Source: Chiayiivirga sp. (lineage in GTDB: Bacteria; Pseudomonadota; Gammaproteobacteria; Xanthomonadales; Xanthomonadaceae). From it: a DNA stretch of 64,000 nucleotides. The stretch covers positions 558,001-622,000 of the forward strand of contig JALCLA010000003.1 in NCBI GenBank assembly GCA_022647565.1. Reading direction: 5' to 3'. Below are positions 1 through 8,936 of the stretch, in pieces; positions within the stretch are counted from its first letter, which is position 1, and each line of letters starts with the position of its first letter. Position numbers and translations under genes: made by a program. The notes under the pieces were generated by a model, which saw nothing but the letters and a program-made list of their open reading frames with translations, was not told the origin of the DNA and did not search any database.

Positions 1-1716
1 GCCACCGCGATGGATGAAGCCAAGGCCAACCAGCTCGGCATCAAGCCGATCCAGGCCGATCTCGACGCGATTGCGGCGCTCAAGGACGGCGCGGCCGTGG
101 CCGACTACATCCGCACGAGCTATGCGCGCGGCCTCGGCCTCGTGTTCGGCTTCGGCCCCTCGCCGGACTTCAAGGATTCCAGCACCAACATCGCCTATGT
201 CGCCCAGGCGGGCCTCAGCCTGCCCGACCGCGACTACTACTTCGACGAAGACAAGGCGCCCCAGCGTGAAGCTTTCGTCGCGCACGTCGCCAAGGTGCTG
301 GAACTGTCCGGCGTCGCGACCAAGGATGCGGCCGAACAGGCCAAGGCTGTGATGGCGTTCGAAACGCGCCTCGCCAAGGTGTCGAAATCGAGCGAGCAGC
401 TGTCGCGCGACGTGTCGCTGTTCTACAACCCGGTGAGCATCGCCGCCGCCGACGAGATGACGCCGAACTTCTCCTGGACCCGCTTCTTCGAAGCGCAGGG
501 CATCGCGCCACCGGCCATGTTCTCGATGGCGATCCCGGACTTCCACGCCGAGTTCAGCAAGATGCTGGCGGACGAGCCGATCGCGCACTGGCAGGCCTAC
601 CTGCGCTTCCAGTCGGTGGACGGCGTCTCGCCCTTCCTGAGCGACGCCTTCGCCGAAGAGAACTTCAACTTCTACAGCAAGACCCTGCGCGGCCAGAAGG
701 AAATGCAGCCGCGCTGGAAGCGCGCCCTGAACGCGGTCAATGGTCAGGCCGGCGAAGCCCTCGGCCAGCTCTACGTGAAGGAGAACTTCCCGCCCGAATC
801 CAAGGCACGGATGCAGGAACTGGTGGCCAACCTGAGCGCCGCGCTCAAGGTGCGGATCGAGAATCTCGACTGGATGGGCCCGGAAACCAAGAAGAAAGCG
901 CTGGAGAAGTGGGCCTCGTTCACGCCCAAGATCGGCTACCCCGACAAGTGGCGCGACTGGTCCGGCTACACGACCTCACGCGACAGCTACGTGGGCAACG
1001 TGCTGGCCGGCCTTGGCTTCAACTACCGCTACAACCTCGATCAGATCGGCAAGCCGGTCGACAAGACGCGTTGGGGCATGTCGCCGCAGACGGTCAATGC
1101 CTACTACAACCCGCAGCAGAACGAGATCGTGTTCCCGGCCGCGATCCTGCAGCCGCCCTTCTTCGATCCCAAGGCCGACGATGCACTCAACTACGGCGGC
1201 GTGGGCGCGGTGATCGGGCACGAGATGATCCACGGCTACGACGATCAGGGCAGCCGTTTCGGCGCCAATGGCAACTTCGAGAACTGGTGGACCGACGCCG
1301 ACAAGAAGGGCTTCGAGGCGCTCACCGCCAAGCTCGAAAAGCAGTTCGGGGACTATGAAGCGCTGCCCTCGGCACACGTCAACGGCAAGCTCACCCTGGG
1401 CGAGAACATCGCCGACCTCGGCGGCCTTGCCGTCACCTTCGACGCGATGAAGCGCGCGCAGGGCAAGGACTTCACCGATCCGATGATCGACGGTTACACC
1501 CAGGAACAGCGCTTCTTCATGAACTGGGCCACGGTCTGGCGTCGCAACTACACCGAAGGCGAGATGAAGGTGCGCCTGCAGACCGACTCGCACGCCCCCG
1601 GCGCATTCCGCGCCATCGGTGCGCCCTCGAACATGGACAGCTATCGCGCCGCATTCGGCTGCAAGCCGGGCGACAAGATGGTGCGCGAGGGCGAGGAACA
1701 GATCCGCATCTGGTGA
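1..1716 (+). CDS. M13 family zinc metallopeptidase (PepO/neprilysin type), 5' end outside the window
   Basis: Secreted or periplasmic zinc endopeptidase, C-terminal 570 or so residues; the open frame runs off the left edge, so signal peptide and true start are not seen. The metal site is clear: HEMIH (HExxH) near nt 1220, followed by GYDDQG, and the third ligand in ENIADLGG near nt 1405. The C-terminus ends in an invariant-type tryptophan after a conserved Cys (CKPGDK), as in the M13 family. A complete paralogue in the same orientation lies at 8937-10949. A strong hairpin follows the stop codon. M13 identity is secure from the motifs; the substrate is unknown. Confidence 0.93.
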   Translation, partial: ATAMDEAKANQLGIKPIQADLDAIAALKDGAAVADYIRTSYARGLGLVFGFGPSPDFKDSSTNIAYVAQAGLSLPDRDYYFDEDKAPQREAFVAHVAKVLELSGVATKDAAEQAKAVMAFETRLAKVSKSSEQLSRDVSLFYNPVSIAAADEMTPNFSWTRFFEAQGIAPPAMFSMAIPDFHAEFSKMLADEPIAHWQAYLRFQSVDGVSPFLSDAFAEENFNFYSKTLRGQKEMQPRWKRALNAVNGQAGEALGQLYVKENFPPESKARMQELVANLSAALKVRIENLDWMGPETKKKALEKWASFTPKIGYPDKWRDWSGYTTSRDSYVGNVLAGLGFNYRYNLDQIGKPVDKTRWGMSPQTVNAYYNPQQNEIVFPAAILQPPFFDPKADDALNYGGVGAVIGHEMIHGYDDQGSRFGANGNFENWWTDADKKGFEALTAKLEKQFGDYEALPSAHVNGKLTLGENIADLGGLAVTFDAMKRAQGKDFTDPMIDGYTQEQRFFMNWATVWRRNYTEGEMKVRLQTDSHAPGAFRAIGAPSNMDSYRAAFGCKPGDKMVREGEEQIRIW

Positions 1717-1755
1717 TCCGCGTCTGCCGATACGAAAACTCCGCAAGGACGCGGC

Positions 1756-1787
1756 GCGAGGCCCGGGAATTCCCGGGCCTCGCTTTT
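1756..1787 (+). terminator. Rho-independent terminator after the first M13 peptidase
   Basis: Positions 1756-1783 form a perfect 28-bp palindrome (each arm GCGAGGCCCGGGAA) followed by TTTTCTCC. It sits 40 bp after the M13 stop codon. The T tract is only on the plus strand, so it serves the upstream gene, though the hairpin could also impede transcription from the convergent lptG operon. Confidence 0.8.
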
Positions 1788-1869
1788 CTCCGACCCGATG
1801 ACCGGGCAGCGCCGTATTGACCGGCAAGGGACTGGACGCCAGAACATTTCGGCGCTCACTCGTTGCACG

Positions 1870-2964
1870 TCAACGAAATCGGCGATGGAAACCCCACGAG
1901 GCCAGCAGGATCGCAAGGGGCGGCAAGAGATTTCCCACCCGAAGGTCGATGCCGTACACCTCAGCCATGCTGGTGGCAATGCCCTGGAAGGTGAAATACC
2001 CCAGGCCCGCGGCGATTCCGACGAAAAGGCGCAGGCTGAATCCGCCGGAACGCAAGGAGCCGAAAGCCACGGGCATCACCGCAAGACACAACGCCAACGT
2101 GTTCACCGGATAGAACCAACGTGCCCAGTACGCGCCCTCGAACAAGCTCGAATCCAGCCCATTGCGACGCTGGTATTCGAGGCCGGCAACGATGTCGCGC
2201 GTCGCCAGGTAGCGGGGCCGCATGACGGTCAGGCTCAGCACGGCCGGATCCAGCGTGGAATGCCAGATCTCCTTTGCCACGGCTGTCGCTTCGACCCGCC
2301 GATCGAGGAATCTTGAACGGCGCACGTCGAACAGCGTCCACTGACCATCGCGATGTTCGGCCCGTTCGGCCAAGGCAATGGATGTCAGCTGGCCGGTCTT
2401 GGCGAATTCGTAAAGGCGAACTCCGTCCAATGCCACCCAGGCCTGGGCGCCTCGACCTTCGATGCGACCTTGACGCGCATTGAGGATGGTGTCGCCTTCT
2501 CGTGCCCAGAGGCCGGACCATCGCGCCACCGCCAAATCCCGCGTCTTGGCCGCAAGCACCAAGGCCTGGGCGCGCTGCTCGCCCGCCGGGCCCACGGTCT
2601 CGGCGACCAGCGACATCGCGGCGGTCAGGATTGCCACGACGAACGCGGCTCCGAGGCAGATGCGCAGGCGAGACAGTCCGATGGCGCGCAGCGCGGTGAG
2701 TTCGGAACTCGCCGCGAGGCTGCCGAGGCCCATCACGCATCCGAGCAGCGCTGCCGCCGGAAAAAGCTGGTAGGCACGACGCGGCAGGGTATAGAGCATG
2801 AGGATCGCCGCCCTACCCGCCGAGTACTCGCCTTCGCCGATTTCATCGAGTTCCGCGGCGAACTCCATCAAGGCATCGAACCCGACCAGGGCCAGCCATG
2901 CCGGAATCAGCGCCCCGATCACGGCTCGCATCACCAGGCGGTCGCTGCGTCGCAGCCGGAGCAT
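1870..2964 (-). CDS. lptG: LptF/LptG family permease, closest to LptG (LPS export)
   Basis: Inner-membrane permease, 364 aa, the usual LptG length. LptF and LptG form the membrane part of the LptB2FG transporter that lifts LPS from the inner membrane to the LptC-LptA bridge. Visible LptG-like traits: two N-terminal helices, the coupling-helix segment SELTALRAIGLSRLRI at about residues 86-101, a long periplasmic beta domain with GLWAREGDTILNARQG, and the C-terminal block FGSLRSGGFSLRLFVG followed by two helices. Start ATG at 2964 overlaps the stop of the phosphoethanolamine transferase gene (ATGA). Usually lptG sits directly after lptF; here no lptF is present, so this may be a dedicated paralogue rather than the essential copy. 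Confidence 0.82.
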   Translation of the reverse strand: MLRLRRSDRLVMRAVIGALIPAWLALVGFDALMEFAAELDEIGEGEYSAGRAAILMLYTLPRRAYQLFPAAALLGCVMGLGSLAASSELTALRAIGLSRLRICLGAAFVVAILTAAMSLVAETVGPAGEQRAQALVLAAKTRDLAVARWSGLWAREGDTILNARQGRIEGRGAQAWVALDGVRLYEFAKTGQLTSIALAERAEHRDGQWTLFDVRRSRFLDRRVEATAVAKEIWHSTLDPAVLSLTVMRPRYLATRDIVAGLEYQRRNGLDSSLFEGAYWARWFYPVNTLALCLAVMPVAFGSLRSGGFSLRLFVGIAAGLGYFTFQGIATSMAEVYGIDLRVGNLLPPLAILLASWGFHRRFR

Positions 2965-4691
2965 CAGCCCCGGGCCTGGGCGAGGTCTTGTCCTCGCGTT
3001 CGGCACGAAAACAGGATGTCGCGCTCCGGCCGATACCCCCGCATCTGCACGTCGATCAGGCCGAGCACCGAATGGAAGAGATCGTCGTGGGAGTAATTGT
3101 TGTCCGTCAGCGCAGCCACGCAATCACGATCCACACCGAAGCGACGGCTCCACCCTTCGGAGAACCAGAGGATCAGCGGAACGCGGGTTTGCTCCTCCGG
3201 TGCCATGAACAGCGGGGCGCCGTGCAGGAACATGCCGTTCTCTCCCGTCGACTCGCCATGATCGGACAGGTAGAGCATGGCGCTGTCGAGGTCGGCTTCG
3301 CGCTCGCGCAGGGCAGCGATGACTTCAACCAGGTTGTGGTCGGTGTACAGGATGCTGTTGTCGTAGGTGTTGACGATCTCTAGGCGCGTGCAGTCGTCCA
3401 ACTGGTTGCTGTCGCAGGTGGGGGTGAAGCGTCGGAACGCGACCGGGTAACGCTCGAAGTACGAGGGCCCGTGACTGCCCTTCTGGTGCAGCACGATCAC
3501 CGTCGGCAGTTGGCTCGCCGACAGCAGTTCGCGCAGGCGCTTCACCAGGATGTCGTCGAAGCAACCGATTGCGTTGCAGAACTCGGGATCGGCCGCGTCG
3601 GCGACGGACTCCTGCCCGGTGCGCGACGCGACGTTCTTGCTCCCGGTGTTGTTGTCGACCCACAGTGAGTGCAATCCCGCACGGCCGATCACATCGAGCA
3701 GGCTCTCCCGCCCGCGCGCCTTGAAATCGGAGTAGTTCGCCTGCCCGAGGTCGGTGAACATGCAGGGCAAGGACACGGCCGTGCTGGTGCCGCAACTGGC
3801 TACCTGGCCGAAGTTGAAGGTGGCCTCCGCTGCCAGACGCGGGTTGGTCTCGCGTGCGTAGCCGAGCACGCTGAAACTGCTGGCGCGCGCCGACTCGCCG
3901 ATCACCAGCACCAGCACGCGCGGCCGCGCCCCCGGCTGCCAGGTCGGCCCGAGGTGCGCGTCGGTGTGGACCGCCGCAACCCGGGTCGGACGCGGTGCCA
4001 CCAACCGCCGCACATAGCCATACGTGGACTGCAGCACGGTGGTCGGATTGATCTGGTGCTGCAGCTCGCGGTGATTGCGTGCAATCGAGGACAACCTTGC
4101 AAAATCCAGGAACACAAGCGTCGCGATCAGAGCCACCGTGATTGCAATCACGCCGAGTTTCGCGCCGAGGTCGCGCCGCCAGGAACCGAACTCCAGGCGC
4201 AACCGGGACACCCAGAGTGCGGCCACGCCCGCACTCAGCAGGTACGGCAGCATCCTCCAGCTGAACCACTCCGCGGCCTCGCGCGGGTCGGTTTCGACCA
4301 CGCTCTGGATCGCGACCCGGTCCACCACCAGCCCGTAGCTGTCCATGAAGTAGGCCGCGCTCGCCGCAAGGATTGCCAGTGCGATCCAGGCCGGCTTGGT
4401 GAGCGCGCGCCACGCCGACAGGCACAGGATCATCCAGAACAGCGCGGTCAGCGCCACGGCCACGGACAGCAGCAGGGGCGCGTGGGAGAGTTCGCTCGGC
4501 CCCAATGCACGCCAAAGCCCTTGCCAGAACGAGACGTTGGCGAAAACAACCAGCAGCAACGCGAGTACGAAGGCTGCGTGGTGGGGATTCCAGGCCGGGG
4601 ACGAAGCGCGAGTTCCGGCTCGGGCGTGCCATGCACGACCCTCCGCCTGCGACATCGGCTGCAGCGCTAACGAGGCATCACCGCGCGTCAT
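2964..4691 (-). CDS. eptA: Lipid A phosphoethanolamine transferase (EptA/MCR type)
   Basis: 575-aa inner-membrane enzyme of the EptA/PmrC/MCR family, which transfers phosphoethanolamine from phosphatidylethanolamine to lipid A and lowers cationic peptide binding. The N-terminal third has about five membrane helices; the C-terminal periplasmic domain is an alkaline-phosphatase-fold hydrolase. Metal and catalytic residues are all in place: GESARA (first zinc ligand Glu), CGTSTAVSLPCMF with the nucleophilic threonine, and YLSDHGES (Asp-His ligands), plus several Cys expected to form disulfides. Start ATG 4691 overlaps the stop of the LTA-synthase-like gene upstream. Its operon with LptG and a divergent two-component system fits lipid A remodelling. 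Confidence 0.9.
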   Translation of the reverse strand: MTRGDASLALQPMSQAEGRAWHARAGTRASSPAWNPHHAAFVLALLLVVFANVSFWQGLWRALGPSELSHAPLLLSVAVALTALFWMILCLSAWRALTKPAWIALAILAASAAYFMDSYGLVVDRVAIQSVVETDPREAAEWFSWRMLPYLLSAGVAALWVSRLRLEFGSWRRDLGAKLGVIAITVALIATLVFLDFARLSSIARNHRELQHQINPTTVLQSTYGYVRRLVAPRPTRVAAVHTDAHLGPTWQPGARPRVLVLVIGESARASSFSVLGYARETNPRLAAEATFNFGQVASCGTSTAVSLPCMFTDLGQANYSDFKARGRESLLDVIGRAGLHSLWVDNNTGSKNVASRTGQESVADAADPEFCNAIGCFDDILVKRLRELLSASQLPTVIVLHQKGSHGPSYFERYPVAFRRFTPTCDSNQLDDCTRLEIVNTYDNSILYTDHNLVEVIAALREREADLDSAMLYLSDHGESTGENGMFLHGAPLFMAPEEQTRVPLILWFSEGWSRRFGVDRDCVAALTDNNYSHDDLFHSVLGLIDVQMRGYRPERDILFSCRTRGQDLAQARG

Positions 4692-6667
4692 GGCGGAGCC
4701 TCCTGCGCCGCGGATGGCGTCGTCGTGGCCGCGCCCATCGTGCGAGCGATGGGAGGCTCCGCGACCATCAAGCCCTTGCTGAATCGATGACTAGCGGTCT
4801 GGTAGTACCCGATCGCCTCGCGTGCCAGGGTCGGATCGAGCCCGATCTCCGGCTGCGGGAGATCCTCGCGGTATTCGGGCCGCACAGCGCCCACGTGGCG
4901 ATGCGGCGCCAATTCGATCAGTTGGTCGTTTCGCAGATACCCCAGCCGTTGATAGTTGCCGATCAGGGCTCGTTCACGGCCGGGCTCAAGCTGGAACAGG
5001 TCGACACCGTAGAACCGGCTGCGATAGTCCATTCCCAGCAAGCCCAGCAGGGTCGGGCCGATGTCGATCTGCGCCATCAAGCGGTCGATCCGTTGCGGCG
5101 CGATGTGCTTTGGCGAGTAGATCCAGAGCGGGATGTGGTAGCGGAACACGGGCAATTTCGCGATGCCGCCGCTGGAGGCGCAGTGATCGGCGGTGATCAC
5201 GAACACCGTGTCGTCGAACCAGGGACGCGAACGTGCGCGGCGCAGGAAATCGCCGATCGCCCAGTCGGTGTAGGCAACGGCACTGTGGCGCTCGCCCTGC
5301 GGCCGATCGATGCGCCCTTCCGGGAATGTGTAGGGGCGATGGTTCGAGGTCGTGAGCAGGTGCGCGAAGAAGGGCCTGCCCGAGGCGCGAATGTGATCGA
5401 ATTCGGCCAGCGCGAGCGAGTACAGATCCTCGTCCGCGACACCCCAGATGTTGGAATGGTGGATCGATGCCGAAGGAATCGCGGTCCGATCGTGCACCTC
5501 ATAGCCGTTGTGGCCGAAGAAGTGGTTCATGTTGTCGAAGGCGCCGTAGCCGCCATAGAAGAACTGCGACACGTAGCCCTTGCGGTTGAACACGTCTGCC
5601 AGGCTGGAGAGCCCTTCGTTCCTCGGGCGCCTGACGATGGACTCGCCCGGCGTCGGCGGCACCGAGAGCGCCAGCGCCTCCATGCCTCGCACCGTGCGCG
5701 TGCCCGAGGCATAGAGCCGGGTGAACAGCAGGCTCTGGTTGCTGAGCGCGTCAAGCTCCGGCGTGAGGCTGTCGGGACGGCCATAGGTTCCGGAGAACCA
5801 CGCCGACAGGCTCTCGATGCTGACCAGCACCACGTTGAGGCGACGCTCCGGCGCGGGATTGCGGATGTCACGCGCAATGTCCAGCGGGTCCGTGCTCACG
5901 AAGCGCGCCTCCGGCGTGGCGAGCGAGCGGCGCAGTTCATCGAAGGCCTCGGCCACGGGCAAGGTGCGATAGAAGCGCGGATAGTCGAGCGCGCCGACGC
6001 GGTAGGCCGCGAAGAACTGGTAGATGCCGTTGCCGGCGAGCTCGTTGACGTAGTGGTTGGCGCGACGGTCCTTCATCTCTGCGCTGACCAGCCCGGCCAG
6101 CGCCAGCGCGAGCACCCAGACCGCCGCCACGGCACTGCGCTGCGCGAAGCGCGAGTGATCCTGCTCCGGCTGCCAACCGCGATGACTGAGCCAGTACAGG
6201 AGCACGGCGACCACACCGGTCGCGGCAAGGATCGGAGCCAGCGGGTAGGACTCGCGGATGTTGCCGAGCACTTCGGTTGTGTAGACGAGGTAGTCGACGG
6301 CGATGAAGTTGAATCGGGTCTGGAACTCGTCCCAGAAGGTCCATTCCGCCACCGCCACGAGCACCATGACGTACAGCCACGCCAGACACAGGCCGGCATG
6401 CAGCAGCCGACCGAGGGGACGACGCAGCAGCCAGCCGGGCGCCAGCCACAACCACAGCGCGAGCGGCGTCGCGACGTACAGCAGCGCCAACAGGTCGTAT
6501 GCGAATCCGACCACGAACAGGTAGACCGCATCCGCGACCGACGCCGAGGCCAGGTCATGCGTCGCCAGCAGCAAGCTGGCTCGGGTCAGGGTGGATAGCC
6601 CAAGGAATACCGCGCCGACACCCAACAGGGGCTGCCAGCGCTGTGATCGCGTCGAGATGGATGGCAC
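4688..6667 (-). CDS. LTA-synthase-family membrane sulfatase/phosphotransferase
   Basis: 659-aa membrane protein with about five N-terminal helices and a periplasmic sulfatase-fold domain. The nucleophile is expected at the threonine in SGTRTVRGMEAL (about nt 5690), the first metal ligand in VSIESLSAW, and the second metal pair in FVITADH. Gram-negative members of this family are thought to transfer phosphoglycerol or phosphoethanolamine to glycans or lipids; the acceptor here is unknown. I chose GTG at 6667 because GGAG lies 5 nt upstream and because a longer reading from TTG 6766 would run through the direct repeat at 6758-6785. First gene of the operon with eptA and lptG, joined by 4-bp overlaps. 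Confidence 0.8.
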   Translation of the reverse strand: MPSISTRSQRWQPLLGVGAVFLGLSTLTRASLLLATHDLASASVADAVYLFVVGFAYDLLALLYVATPLALWLWLAPGWLLRRPLGRLLHAGLCLAWLYVMVLVAVAEWTFWDEFQTRFNFIAVDYLVYTTEVLGNIRESYPLAPILAATGVVAVLLYWLSHRGWQPEQDHSRFAQRSAVAAVWVLALALAGLVSAEMKDRRANHYVNELAGNGIYQFFAAYRVGALDYPRFYRTLPVAEAFDELRRSLATPEARFVSTDPLDIARDIRNPAPERRLNVVLVSIESLSAWFSGTYGRPDSLTPELDALSNQSLLFTRLYASGTRTVRGMEALALSVPPTPGESIVRRPRNEGLSSLADVFNRKGYVSQFFYGGYGAFDNMNHFFGHNGYEVHDRTAIPSASIHHSNIWGVADEDLYSLALAEFDHIRASGRPFFAHLLTTSNHRPYTFPEGRIDRPQGERHSAVAYTDWAIGDFLRRARSRPWFDDTVFVITADHCASSGGIAKLPVFRYHIPLWIYSPKHIAPQRIDRLMAQIDIGPTLLGLLGMDYRSRFYGVDLFQLEPGRERALIGNYQRLGYLRNDQLIELAPHRHVGAVRPEYREDLPQPEIGLDPTLAREAIGYYQTASHRFSKGLMVAEPPIARTMGAATTTPSAAQEAPP

Positions 6668-6757
6668 GGCGGCTCCGGAACGAAGGCCCGCGACCCTGCC
6701 CCGGAACGGGAGAAGGAAGGGCGGTGCCGTACGATGACGGGCGCGCCGTAAGGCGGA

Positions 6758-6785
6758 CTCAGGCAAATCTCAGCCAAGTGTTAAG
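6758..6785. promoter_or_regulatory. Candidate OmpR-family operator: tandem 11-bp direct repeats
   Basis: CTCAGGCAAAT (6758-6768) and CTCAGCCAAGT (6769-6779) are 9/11 identical and directly abutting, and GTTAAG (6780-6785) begins exactly one further 11-bp period on. An 11-bp period is the hallmark of OmpR/PhoB-family dimer sites, and the CTCAG/TTAAG words resemble PmrA/QseB boxes (CTTAA-type). It lies between the divergent sulfatase-eptA-lptG operon and the response regulator gene, about 33-60 bp upstream of the regulator ATG. Confidence 0.5.
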
Positions 6786-6817
6786 GCCGCGCGCGACGAC
6801 AGTGGCAAGCTAGGGCG

Positions 6818-7516
6818 ATGAAGAACGCCATCCTGCCGAGTGGCCTGAGCGTGCTCCTGATCGAGGATCAGCTCGACATCGCCGCAAACATCTGGGACTT
6901 CCTCGAACGGCGTGGCCACGTGGTGGACCATGCGGTGGATGGTGCGAACGGACTGGCGCAAGCGTTGCGCGGAGGTGCGGACGTGATCGTTCTGGATCTG
7001 GGCCTGCCGCGCCTGGACGGACTGGACCTGTGCCGCCAATTGCGGGCTGCGGGTCGCGGCGTGCCGATCCTGATGCTGACCGCACGAGATACGCTCGACG
7101 ACAAGCTGCGTGGCTTCGCGGAGGGGGCGGACGACTACATGGTCAAGCCCTTCGAGATGAAGGAACTGGAAGCACGGATCCGCGTCCTGCATCGGCGCGG
7201 ACGGCCCCCGGCCGATGTTCCGTTGCGGGTCGAAGACCTGTACTTCGATCCCAGCGCCTTGGTCGCGCGGCGCGGCGGCAAGACCCTGACCTTGACCCGT
7301 GCGCAATCGCGGATCCTCACCACGCTGATGCAGCAGGCACCGAGCGTCGTGACGCACCAGGCATTGCTGCGCGCCGTGTGGGGCACCGAAGGGGGCGATG
7401 CCGCGGCATTGCGGACCCAGATCTACGAGCTCCGGTCCCTGATCGACCGCGGCTTCGACGCATCGCTGATCCACACGGTGCATGGCATCGGCTATCGACT
7501 GGCGGCACTCGCATGA
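6818..7516 (+). CDS. OmpR-family response regulator
   Basis: 232-aa two-component regulator. Receiver domain: acidic pair in LLIEDQ, phosphoacceptor Asp in VIVLDLGLPRLDG (about residue 55), switch Thr in LMLTARD and Lys in DDYMVKPFE. The C-terminal winged-helix DNA-binding domain shows the recognition part AALRTQIYELRSLIDRG and the ending HTVHGIGYRLA. ATG at 6818 follows TAGGG. It overlaps the sensor gene by 4 bp (ATGA). Its divergent position against the eptA operon and the 11-bp direct repeats between them suggest it controls lipid A modification and itself, in the manner of PmrA/QseB; this role is inferred. Confidence 0.9.
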   Translation: MKNAILPSGLSVLLIEDQLDIAANIWDFLERRGHVVDHAVDGANGLAQALRGGADVIVLDLGLPRLDGLDLCRQLRAAGRGVPILMLTARDTLDDKLRGFAEGADDYMVKPFEMKELEARIRVLHRRGRPPADVPLRVEDLYFDPSALVARRGGKTLTLTRAQSRILTTLMQQAPSVVTHQALLRAVWGTEGGDAAALRTQIYELRSLIDRGFDASLIHTVHGIGYRLAALA

Positions 7517-8787
7517 CGATTCGCCGCCCCAGGCTTCGCAGCCGGGTCACGCTCGCCTTTGCGCTACTGGGTGGAGTGCTCAGCGTCCTGTTCGCGGCGG
7601 CGACGGTGTACGTCACCGAAGCCTACGAGCACATACTGGTGGACGAGATATTGCGCGGCCAGGCCGAAGACTACAGCCTGCGGCTCGGCACCCACCCGGA
7701 CACGCCCCTGCCGCAGACGCATCGTCTCAGCGGCTACCTGCGACGCAACGATGGCAGCGGCCTGGTTCCGGACGAGATCGTTCGGCTAGGCCCGGGTATC
7801 CACGAAACCGAGGACGAAGCGGAGCACGGTATCCACATCGGAGTCTTCGACATCCCGGGCGGGCGACTCTACTTCGTCATCGACCTGAGCGATATCGAGC
7901 GTCTGGAGCGGCTGCTGGCGGGATTCCTGCTGGCGGTCGTCGTGATCGGCACGGGGCTGTCGGGCTGGTTGGGATGGATTCTGGCCGGGATGACGATCGC
8001 CCCGGTGCGTCGCTTGGCGGAGGCCGTGGATGCGCTGCCGACCCAGCCGCAGGTCACGCGCCTGGCCGCGACCGTGGGTACCGACGAGCTGGGCCGCCTG
8101 GCGCAGGCGATCGATCGCTATCAGGCTCGCCTGGCCGAGGCCGATAAGACGGAACGCCAGTTCTTTGGCGATGCCAGCCACGAGCTGCGTACGCCAGTGG
8201 CGGTGGTGCGCGGCGCAGTCGAACTGTTGCTGGATGACCCGCCCGAGGACGCGGCGACGCGGCGTCGGCTGCGACGCCTGGATCGCGGCGTGCGCGAACT
8301 CGCGGAACTACTCGACGTGTTGCTCGACCTCGTGCGTCAACGCGAACTTCGCGTCGCTCCGGTGGATGCCCACCGCTTGCTCGAGGCCAGCGTCGAGCCA
8401 TGGAGCGGCGAGAGTGGACCAAGGCAACTGTGGATCGACGTGGACGCGGCTGGTGACCTGATCCTGCCCCAGCGCGAAGGCGCGCTGGTATTGCGGGGAG
8501 TCCTGCGGCGAATCCTCCCGCCGGATCCGGTGGGCCGGCTCTCGTTGCGGGCGCGCGCCGCCCGGATCGAGATCGAGTTCGTGGCCGACGGCGACAGCGC
8601 GGGGGAGATCGAGTCGACGCCCGCCGAACGCAGCGACCGCGGATTGGGCCTGACCTTGGTAGGACGCCTGGCGCAACGAATCGGATGGTCGATGGAGGAG
8701 CGCGTGGCCGGTCCGGTGCGTCGCCTGGTGCGCATCCACCTCGACGCCGAGCGTGGGCCGCACGGTCCGCAATGCAACCAAGGGTAA
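7513..8787 (+). CDS. Sensor histidine kinase with degenerate ATPase domain
   Basis: 424-aa partner of the preceding regulator. Order: membrane helix (about residues 14-38), a periplasmic sensor of roughly 90 residues, second helix (FLLAVVVIGTGLSGWLGW), HAMP linker, HisKA with the phosphorylatable His in DASHELRTPVAVV (about residue 223), then a HATPase region. The ATPase part is abnormal: where the N-box should give Asn-x3-Asn-Ala, the sequence reads VLRGVLRRIL, so the ATP-Mg asparagine is replaced by Arg. A D-G-D remnant and a G2-like RGLGLTLV remain. It may act mainly as a phosphatase or need another kinase. Same-strand, 4-bp overlap with the regulator. Confidence 0.85.
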   Translation: MTIRRPRLRSRVTLAFALLGGVLSVLFAAATVYVTEAYEHILVDEILRGQAEDYSLRLGTHPDTPLPQTHRLSGYLRRNDGSGLVPDEIVRLGPGIHETEDEAEHGIHIGVFDIPGGRLYFVIDLSDIERLERLLAGFLLAVVVIGTGLSGWLGWILAGMTIAPVRRLAEAVDALPTQPQVTRLAATVGTDELGRLAQAIDRYQARLAEADKTERQFFGDASHELRTPVAVVRGAVELLLDDPPEDAATRRRLRRLDRGVRELAELLDVLLDLVRQRELRVAPVDAHRLLEASVEPWSGESGPRQLWIDVDAAGDLILPQREGALVLRGVLRRILPPDPVGRLSLRARAARIEIEFVADGDSAGEIESTPAERSDRGLGLTLVGRLAQRIGWSMEERVAGPVRRLVRIHLDAERGPHGPQCNQG

Positions 8788-8936
8788 AACGTCGGTACCG
8801 TGACTTCGCCGACACTCGATCCGTCAATCACCGCCTGACAGCGCGGCCCGCGCGGCCGAAGCCGCTCGCAACAGATCGGTGCCGCGCCAGGCCTCGGGTA
8901 TCATTCGCTCCCCTCGCCCTCCGGGAGCTTGCCTCG

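Noticed and set aside
976..1827. A 283-codon minus-strand frame opposite the first M13 peptidase
   Set aside because: Antisense shadow of the zinc-motif region; no start signal and no family match.
4505..6598. A 697-codon plus-strand frame opposite the sulfatase and eptA genes
   Set aside because: It crosses two genes with clear catalytic motifs on the other strand and has no domain or ribosome site of its own.
6668..6766. A longer N-terminus for the LTA-synthase-like protein starting at TTG 6766
   Set aside because: The added residues are Arg/Pro/Ala-rich with no conserved look, and the start would overlap the 11-bp direct repeats. GTG 6667 has a GGAG site.
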